A stretch of DNA of 12,648 nt from Bryobacteraceae bacterium (GTDB taxonomy: Bacteria > Acidobacteriota > Terriglobia > Bryobacterales > Bryobacteraceae): positions 1-12,648 of the forward strand of contig JANXXV010000696.1 of the NCBI GenBank assembly GCA_025350445.1, given 5' to 3'. This document shows positions 7,068 to 11,680 of this stretch, piece by piece; position 1 is the stretch's first letter; every line of letters starts with the position of its first letter. The position numbers and the translations under genes were made by a program. The notes beneath the pieces are model-generated. The model ran no database searches, was not told where the DNA came from, and saw only the letters and a list, made by a program, of their open reading frames with translations.

Positions 7068-8648
7068 ATGAATCATATGTCTCAGCAGGCTGCCGGCGAT
7101 CCTTCCGTCGAAGCGTCTTCGCAACGTAAAAGCTTCGTGGTAAACGTGATCTGGTCCTGGGCCGGCACGGCGATCAACATTTTCATCGGCATTTTTCTAT
7201 CCCGCTACATCGTCCGCTCACTCGGCGAGGAGCGCTATGGAGTCTGGGCTTTCGTGTGGTCCATGATCGATTACCTCTGGTTCTTCGATCTTGGCTTCAA
7301 TGCCGCCCTGACTAATTTTCTGGCCCGCTTTCGCGCCAAAAACGAACCGCACAACATCAACACCGCCATCAACACCGCGCTGTTCTACTTCATGGCCGTT
7401 TCCGTCGTCGCCGTGGTTGTCTCCATTGCCGTTTCGCGCAACGTAGCCCGGCTGTTTCCGAAAACCCTGCCGCGGAGCCAGGCGGACCTATCCACGCTGA
7501 TCCTGATCATCGGCATCAGTTGGGCCTTCTTTGTGTTGCTGCATATCTTCACCTCGGCGCTGGATGGTTTTCAACGCTTCGATCTCACCACCCGTGCCAC
7601 GGTGATTGGCTTGCTGGTCCGCTCCGGCGGCGGTGCGTTGCTTTTGAGCATGGGCTACGGCCTGCGTGCCCTGGCCTGCGTCTTCATGCTCGGCCAGTTG
7701 ATCGGGTACCTGATCAACTTCTTCAGTTTCCGCCGTGTCTTTCCGCAACTGCGCCTATCCTTCCGGCTCGCCGACGCCGCCATGATCAAGGACATGATCC
7801 GCTATGGCATTCCCTCGTTCCTGTCGAACGCCTCGAACCTGGTGCTCAATCAGAGCGCCCCTATATTCATTGGGCGCAACCTCTCCATGGCGGATGTGGG
7901 CTTCTACACGCTGCCCATCCGCATGCTGCAATATGCCGGCGATGCGGTGTCCCGCGTGGGCCTGATCACCCGTTCGAACGCAGCCGAACGCGAGGCTTCC
8001 GGGCGCAGGGAATCGGTCTTGAACCTGGGCATCTTTTCCAACCGCTACTGCTTTACACTCTTTGCGCCGCTTTCCATCTTTCTGCTGATCTACGGCCGCG
8101 AGCTGATCCGCCTTTGGATCACACCCGTCTACGCCGCGCAAAGCGCCCCGTTGCTGCCCATCATGATTCCGGCCATTGCCTTTGTAACCGCGGGACAGTT
8201 CAACTCCAGCGCAATTTTATTCGGGCTTGGCACTCATCAGCGCTATGCCTACGGGTTGATGGTGGAGGCCGCGCTCAACCTGATCGGGATGTGGCTGTTT
8301 GTTCCGCGATACGGAATCTTCGGCGCCGCCTGCGTAGCTTCCGTGCTAATGATCTCCATTCGCGGCCTCTACACGCCGTTTCTGGTGGCGAAAAGTCTGG
8401 ACTCCAGTTTCATCGCCTATATGCTGGCCATCTATCTGCGGCCGCTGCTGATCGCCATCCCGGTGGCCGCCGCTGCGGCGCTGTTGAAACTTTACGCGCC
8501 GGGCAACACCTGGTTTGAATTGACCCTCGCCGGGGCTTTCGTGTCGGTGAGCTATCTGGCGCTGGCGCTCTTCACTTGCCTGGACCCCTGGCACCGCCAG
8601 ATGTTGTTCGGAAGGCTTGGGAAAGAATGGGCGAAACGGGTGGGGTAA
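7068..8648 (+). CDS. Polysaccharide flippase, Wzx-like (MVF superfamily)
   Basis: A 526-residue inner-membrane protein predicted to flip lipid-linked oligosaccharide units across the membrane for assembly of O-antigen, capsule or exopolysaccharide. Seen: the start region KSFVVNVIWSWAGTAINIFIGIFLSRYIVRSLGEERYGVWAF, typical of the polysaccharide-biosynthesis family, followed by about 12-14 hydrophobic helices spread to the C-terminus and short basic cytoplasmic loops. The chosen ATG at 7068 has AGG at 7061-7063 before it; ATG at 7077 and an upstream GTG at 7020 are alternatives. It is encoded opposite to the glycosyltransferase operon, with the DUF433/DUF5615 pair between, so export and synthesis genes are close but not in one transcript. 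A diverged second copy of its last ~240 bp lies at 10548-10778. Confidence 0.88.
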   Translation: MNHMSQQAAGDPSVEASSQRKSFVVNVIWSWAGTAINIFIGIFLSRYIVRSLGEERYGVWAFVWSMIDYLWFFDLGFNAALTNFLARFRAKNEPHNINTAINTALFYFMAVSVVAVVVSIAVSRNVARLFPKTLPRSQADLSTLILIIGISWAFFVLLHIFTSALDGFQRFDLTTRATVIGLLVRSGGGALLLSMGYGLRALACVFMLGQLIGYLINFFSFRRVFPQLRLSFRLADAAMIKDMIRYGIPSFLSNASNLVLNQSAPIFIGRNLSMADVGFYTLPIRMLQYAGDAVSRVGLITRSNAAEREASGRRESVLNLGIFSNRYCFTLFAPLSIFLLIYGRELIRLWITPVYAAQSAPLLPIMIPAIAFVTAGQFNSSAILFGLGTHQRYAYGLMVEAALNLIGMWLFVPRYGIFGAACVASVLMISIRGLYTPFLVAKSLDSSFIAYMLAIYLRPLLIAIPVAAAAALLKLYAPGNTWFELTLAGAFVSVSYLALALFTCLDPWHRQMLFGRLGKEWAKRVG

Positions 8649-8968
8649 AAAACGGAACAAAGCTGTCCCACAAGGGAGCCGTGGAGGGAATGTGGAAATT
8701 GCGCAAGCAGGTGAAACCCGGCAAGATGAGTGCCGGCTAAATGGTCAAGGACTGTTCTTCCTCTCGCGCACAAATACAACCTGTCGCCGTGCGCCGTGCT
8801 GGAAGCAGGCGGTTGTCACACTTCTCACGGGTTGAGTATTTATACCCGAATGCGCCTTTAAGCGTCCAGCTTATGCAGGCCTCTTCGGGGAGAATCTTGC
8901 CCTCGGCGATCACTGGGGGATTTATTGGCGCTTTGCGGTCGACTTCTGATAACAGTCTTAACCGCACG
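8649..8968. other. Intergenic stretch without a confident gene
   Basis: This 320-bp region lies between the flippase and the hairpin element. Both strands are open: an 82-codon plus-strand frame (8741-8989) whose last residues and stop come from the hairpin element, and a 76-codon minus-strand frame (8737-8967, GTG start). Neither shows a family I recognise. A mini-frame MWKLRKQVKPGKMSAG (8690-8740) begins right after GGAGGGA, but the spacing is too close for normal initiation. The first ~18 bases after the flippase stop resemble those after the flippase remnant at 10764, so the homology extends beyond the coding end. Confidence 0.35.
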
Positions 8969-9086
8969 CTAGGAGTCTGTCGGAGATAGAATTTCTCGAA
9001 CGTAGAATCAATAACTTACGAACGTTGCATGGTCTGTAAGTGATTGATTCTTGGTCGAAAACAGCTTCATTCCGACAGACTCCTAG
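8969..9086. mobile_element. 118-bp palindromic MITE-like hairpin element
   Basis: Terminal arms of 16 bp are perfect: CTAGGAGTCTGTCGGA (8969-8984) and its reverse complement (9071-9086). An inner pair, AGAATCAATAACTTAC (9004-9019) and GTAAGTGATTGATTCT (9036-9051), matches at 15 of 16 positions, and both pairs share the same centre (between 9027 and 9028). The whole element can fold into one long hairpin with a 16-nt loop; the segments between the two pairs are more diverged. The ends read CTAG on both sides, so they could be the target duplication (CTAG or TA) of an IS5-like or related insertion sequence; the boundary is ambiguous because CTAG is itself palindromic. There is no coding capacity for a transposase, so it would be non-autonomous. 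It may also act as a bidirectional terminator, since higA converges on it. Confidence 0.8.
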
Positions 9087-9493
9087 AGAAACAGCTCAAT
9101 CGAGACACCGAGACGATCAGAGAGCCTCCGCGCTACCGCCTTACTGATATCCCGGTTGCCATTCAAGATTTCCGAGGTGAGTCCTTTGTTGCCGATGATC
9201 TCCGCCACATCCTTATGCTTCAAGCCGCGGTCTTCCATTACTGCGCGAAGGGCCTCGGCCGGCGGCAACTTTTCTACCGGATAGTGGTTGTGCTCATAGT
9301 GCTGAACCATCAGTGTGATGCTCTCAAACAGAGCGGCCTCTTCTGGTGATAGCGAATCTTTTTCATCCAATTCCAGCATGATGTCCGTTAGCCGGTTGTT
9401 CTCCGCATCATTTTCCGGAACCTTTGGCCGGTGCTTCGCCAAAAGCTTCGCATAACGTTTGTCGTCAAAAGCCACTGTCACTAGGGCGCTCAT
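9083..9493 (-). CDS. higA: HigA-like antitoxin with XRE helix-turn-helix
   Basis: A 136-residue antitoxin that should bind HigB and repress the operon. Seen: an acidic N-terminal half (about 25-60), then a helix-turn-helix near the C-terminus, RAVMEDRGLKHKDVAEIIGNKGLTSEILNGNRDISKAVARRLSDRLGVSIELFL (written in shorter pieces: RAVMEDRGLKHKDVAEIIG, then NKGLTSEILNGNRDI, then SKAVARRLSDRLGV), the arrangement of the HTH-type HigA antitoxins. The start is ATG at 9493, overlapping the HigB stop (ATGA) and preceded by GGAAG; a TTG three codons upstream is an alternative. The last codon is followed by a TAG whose bases belong to the terminal repeat of the hairpin element at 8969-9086, so the element supplies the stop. 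The C-terminus still ends in a normal-looking S-x-x-L-F-L, implying no or minimal truncation. Confidence 0.9.
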   Translation of the reverse strand: MSALVTVAFDDKRYAKLLAKHRPKVPENDAENNRLTDIMLELDEKDSLSPEEAALFESITLMVQHYEHNHYPVEKLPPAEALRAVMEDRGLKHKDVAEIIGNKGLTSEILNGNRDISKAVARRLSDRLGVSIELFL

Positions 9494-9777
9494 TTCTTCC
9501 AATCTCCTTTGTTGTATTCGTCGTGAGTCGGCACGTACAATACGAAAACTACCTGTCGCCGGAAGTTTACGCGAGCAATCAAGCGGAACTTATTACCGCC
9601 AATGTCACAAATCGTCCTGCGTTCATGTATATCCACCGAATTGAATGACTTGCGGATATCTAAAATATTCTTCCAAGAGGCGTGACTGACTTCGGTGTAC
9701 CAGAATCTCAACGCGCTTTCTGCCGCCGAATGTTTCGCCCAGAAGTCCCGCAACCGCTTTGCCGTAATCACTCTCAA
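9490..9777 (-). CDS. higB: HigB-like toxin, mRNA interferase family
   Basis: A 95-residue toxin of the HigB family (RelE fold), expected to cleave mRNA on the ribosome when its antitoxin is lost. Seen: RVITAKRLRDFWAKHSAAESALRFWY, then SHASWKNILDIRKSFNSVD, ICDIGGNKFRLIARVNF and VFVLYVPTHDEYNKGDW, the order and motifs of HigB proteins including the terminal T-H-x-E-Y-x-x-x-D-W. Toxin before antitoxin is the usual order for hig modules. The start is a TTG at 9777, chosen because family members begin M-R-V-I; no Shine-Dalgarno is visible, and the predicted transcription start falls close to the TTG, so translation may be leaderless. It is under the promoter and double operator at 9784-9836. Confidence 0.9.
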   Translation of the reverse strand: MRVITAKRLRDFWAKHSAAESALRFWYTEVSHASWKNILDIRKSFNSVDIHERRTICDIGGNKFRLIARVNFRRQVVFVLYVPTHDEYNKGDWKK

Positions 9778-9783
9778 GCAGAT

Positions 9784-9812
9784 AGTTTACAAAACGTAAA
9801 CACAGTAGTCAA
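9784..9812 (-). promoter_or_regulatory. higBA promoter
   Basis: On the minus strand TTGACT (9807-9812) and TAAACT (9784-9789) are separated by 17 nt, a good sigma-70 pair (5 of 6 and 4 of 6 matches). The predicted start of transcription lies about 7 nt beyond the -10 element, close to the TTG start codon of higB at 9777. The -10 element lies in one operator repeat. Confidence 0.65.
9785..9801. promoter_or_regulatory. HigA operator, box 1
   Basis: GTTTAC-AAAAC-GTAAAC is a perfect 6-bp inverted repeat of 17 bp. It overlaps the -10 element of the higBA promoter, so a bound antitoxin would block polymerase. The identical arms recur in box 2. Confidence 0.75.
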
Positions 9813-9819
9813 GAGAAAA

Positions 9820-9836
9820 GTTTACGCTAAGTAAAC
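9820..9836. promoter_or_regulatory. HigA operator, box 2
   Basis: GTTTAC-GCTAA-GTAAAC repeats the arms of box 1 exactly with a different spacer. The two boxes are 35 bp apart centre to centre and bracket the -35 element of the higBA promoter. The box also lies just upstream of the plus-strand gene at 9847, so it could influence that gene too. Confidence 0.75.
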
Positions 9837-9846
9837 TAGATGGCGG

Positions 9847-10122
9847 TTGAAGCGCTTCGAAGATATCTTTCCCGCACGTTCAGCGCAAGGGTTTCTTGCA
9901 TTCGGTTATTTGGGGAATCGCGCACCAGCGTTGGCAGAGGCCGTCCGGCACGCGCTCTCAAACGGGCAAAAGGCTTCCAACGATACCAGGCTCTTTGAGG
10001 AAGCAGCGAAACGCCTGGCGCGCGAGGAAGCCGGACGGAGCATCCGCGAACTTCGTAAGGGGAATGTCCTTGGCTCCGATCTGACTATCCGCCACCTGAT
10101 TGAAGAAGGTCGCCGGTTCTGA
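9847..10122 (+). CDS. Putative antitoxin preceding a PIN-domain toxin remnant
   Basis: A 91-codon frame with TTG start (MKRFEDIFPARSAQGFLAFGYL...) that ends directly before the PIN-domain frame. Seen: an N-terminal part with no recognised motif, a helical, charged middle (about 45-70, RLFEEAAKRLAREEAGRS) and a C-terminal tail GNVLGSDLTIRHLIEEGRRF; tails of the type L-x-I-R-x-L-I-E-E-G-R occur in small proteins encoded next to PIN toxins, where the C-terminus wraps the toxin. The family of the N-terminal DNA-binding half is not recognised, and no ATG is available in frame, so the true start is uncertain. The role is inferred from position. It diverges from higB across the hig operator region. 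Confidence 0.55.
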   Translation: MKRFEDIFPARSAQGFLAFGYLGNRAPALAEAVRHALSNGQKASNDTRLFEEAAKRLAREEAGRSIRELRKGNVLGSDLTIRHLIEEGRRF

Positions 10123-10539
10123 GTTCCTTCGTTCCCGGGCAACTCTGTCAGTGCCGCATGGTGCTTTGAGGATCGGAGCACTCCCTACACGGATGCCGTC
10201 CTACAAGCTTTGATCGAGGGAGCTAATGCATTCGTGCCGGCCATCTGGAGACTGGAGGTTGTCAACGCTCTGGTGGTAGCCGAACGGCGGAAAAAGATAG
10301 CCCCAGCGAAGAACACGCAGTTCTTACAAGATCTGCAGTTGTTCCGCATTACGGTTGATGTTGGTGGACTCGACCACGTGTTCGGCACCGTTATCGATCA
10401 AGCCGGAGTTTACCAGCGCAGCGCGTATGATGCTTCGTATTTGGAGCTTGCACAGCGCCTTGGGCTTCCTTTCGCAACCAAGGATGAGCCCCTTAAGAAA
10501 GCCGCCGGGGAACTCGGAGTTCGGATCTTTCAGCTCTGA
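10123..10539 (+). pseudogene. PIN-domain (VapC-like) toxin, start and catalytic Asp lost
   Basis: A 138-codon frame that reads as a complete VapC-like PIN domain but begins with GTT immediately after the antitoxin stop, with no ATG, GTG or TTG before TTG at 10210. Numbered from GTT, the N-terminus is VPSFPGNSVSAAWCFED; VapC proteins normally have a V-L-D-x-S core here, so Gly6 stands where the first metal-binding Asp is expected. The remaining acidic residues are present: E45 in WRLEVVNAL, D103 in YDASYLELA, D121 in TKDEPLKK. Loss of the start codon plus loss of the first Asp make it very likely inactive, either a decayed toxin or a catalytically dead remnant. A shorter protein from 10210 would lack the first strand and the catalytic Asp. 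The rest of the frame is uninterrupted, implying recent decay. Confidence 0.75.
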
Positions 10540-10547
10540 TCATCGCT

Positions 10548-10778
10548 TTTCATCGCCTATAGGCTGGCCATCTATTTGCGGCCACCGCGGCGTTGCTGCT
10601 GAAGGCTTATGCGCCGGGCAACACCTGGCTTGAATTGACCCTTGCCGGGGCTTTCATCTCCGGCAGCTATCTGGCGCTGGCGCTCTTCACTTGCCTGGAC
10701 CCGTGGCGCCGCCAGATGTTGTTCGAAAGGATTGGGCAAGAGTGGGCGAAACGGATGGGGTAAAACCACGCAACAAAG
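10548..10778 (+). pseudogene. Frameshifted remnant of flippase 3' end (second copy)
   Basis: This stretch repeats the 3' end of the flippase gene (8408-8665). By hand alignment, 8499-8648 and 10614-10763 are the same length (150 bp) with 14 mismatches, about 91% identity, including the TAA stop; homology continues about 15-18 nt past the stop. Near its start, 25 bp present in the intact gene (within 8440-8475) are missing, which is not a multiple of three and shifts the frame; a stop follows. No promoter or start remains, so it is not expected to be expressed as a protein. The intervening 1.9 kb holds the hairpin element, higBA and the PIN pair. Either an old tandem duplication of the flippase was replaced by TA genes, or the TA block entered together with a copied piece of flippase. 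Confidence 0.85.
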
Positions 10779-10844
10779 CCGCCAAAGTTGGCAACATCGT
10801 CGAAGAGAAGTGAAAGGCTCTCAAGGCCGATGGTTTGTCATGGG

Positions 10845-11174
10845 TTATGGTTTTGGAGCCGGATTCAGATGTTTTCCAGCATAGTACACAACCACCTTTT
10901 TGCTGGCCTGATCCGGGGTATAGAAAACTCGATCCCCGCCAGTGACCTCGTATTCCCATGAGCCCTTATAGTCTTTGTGTTTGAGCGGAAACACGCGGCG
11001 GGGAACGCGCTCCATGGGGTTTTCGCGGAGGCGGGCAAAGCATTCCCGAGTATTTTCGGGAGCCTTCTCTAAAAGCTCCTTCCAGTCTTTTAGTACGCGG
11101 CCATTTTTTGCAACGACTTCCCATTCACCCTTCGACGGGCCAGACGAGTCAACTGTCAGTGGCTTTTCGCTCAT
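10845..11174 (-). CDS. RelE/ParE-like toxin of a TA pair
   Basis: A 109-residue basic protein, probably a toxin of the RelE/ParE-like superfamily. Seen: WEVVAKNGRVLKDWKELLEKAPENTRECFARL (about 18-49), PRRVFPLKHKDYKGSWEYEV (about 58-77) and GDRVFYTPDQASKKVVVYYAGKH (about 80-102), the layout of one long helix followed by a beta-sheet in which K-D/N-Y-K-G-x-W-x-Y-E-V and G-D-R-V-x-Y are conserved in a family of chromosomal and plasmid RelE-like toxins. The catalytic residues of this subgroup are not well defined, so the target is unknown. The start ATG at 11174 lies 2 nt after the antitoxin TAG, so the pair is co-transcribed. No independent promoter is visible. It converges on the flippase remnant. 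Confidence 0.75.
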   Translation of the reverse strand: MSEKPLTVDSSGPSKGEWEVVAKNGRVLKDWKELLEKAPENTRECFARLRENPMERVPRRVFPLKHKDYKGSWEYEVTGGDRVFYTPDQASKKVVVYYAGKHLNPAPKP

Positions 11175-11176
11175 CC

Positions 11177-11635
11177 CTAAACAGTTGCAGGCGGTTCGAT
11201 CTGGACCTCCGCCGATTCCCCATGGAAAGCTTCGCGAAGCTCAGGACTCAACGCAGCCCAGCCACTTTCAGACCATTCGTGAAGGATCGTATCGAATTCT
11301 TCCCAGCTTTCCTGGCGAACTGCCTTCCGATATGCGTCCATTAACTCGCTGGCCATTTCGGTTTTCTGAGCAGAGTCGAACGCGTTTATCCAGCGGTGTT
11401 CAGGTGCTGGTTCAGCCAAGTTGGAAAGTGCAACCCAGACAATCTCCGCCACATGAATAGCGGAGGCCGCTTCCCTTCTCCATGCTGTCGCAAGCTCACG
11501 CCGCATCAGTGCGAATGTTTCAGAATTCCGGATGATCGTGAGCGGTGCCCGCGCAGCCCTATCAAGAACGTCGCCAGAGCTTCTGTTAAGATCCGTTGCC
11601 CGAATCACCTCATCTTGGAACAAGTCGCTACTCAT
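11177..11635 (-). CDS. Antitoxin with Phd/YefM-like N-terminus and long C-terminal region
   Basis: A 152-residue protein directly upstream of a RelE-like toxin. Seen: an N-terminal segment EVIRATDLNRSSGDVLDRAA (about 9-28) then RAPLTIIRNSETFALMRREL (about 30-49), the strand-helix-strand pattern of the Phd/YefM DNA-binding fold. The remaining hundred residues are helical, acidic and Trp-containing, much longer than typical Phd antitoxins (about 80 residues), so it may carry an additional domain or be a separate family. The start ATG at 11635 has AGGTGA 6 nt before it; a TTG one codon upstream is possible. It has its own promoter overlapping a palindrome (11647-11664) and presumably represses it. 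The order antitoxin then toxin is standard. The exact family is inferred by fold likeness only. Confidence 0.7.
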   Translation of the reverse strand: MSSDLFQDEVIRATDLNRSSGDVLDRAARAPLTIIRNSETFALMRRELATAWRREAASAIHVAEIVWVALSNLAEPAPEHRWINAFDSAQKTEMASELMDAYRKAVRQESWEEFDTILHEWSESGWAALSPELREAFHGESAEVQIEPPATV

Positions 11636-11646
11636 CAAAATTCACC

Positions 11647-11664
11647 TACGTATTATTATACGTA
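11647..11664. promoter_or_regulatory. Palindromic operator overlapping divergent promoters
   Basis: TACGTAT (11647-11653) and ATACGTA (11658-11664) are perfect 7-bp inverted arms around TATT. On the minus strand a TATAAT hexamer (11655-11660) falls in the palindrome and is a good -10 for the antitoxin gene starting at 11635; on the plus strand TATTAT (11651-11656) is a -10-like hexamer for the STAND gene starting at 11681. No clear -35 elements are visible on either strand. A DNA-binding antitoxin at this site would repress both genes. The intergenic gap from 11635 to 11681 is only 45 bp. Confidence 0.65.
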
Positions 11665-11680
11665 ACGTCTAACAAGGGTC

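Noticed and set aside
7520..8518. 332-codon plus-strand frame inside the flippase
   Set aside because: Shadow in another frame of the flippase; rich in His, Arg, Pro, and without domains.
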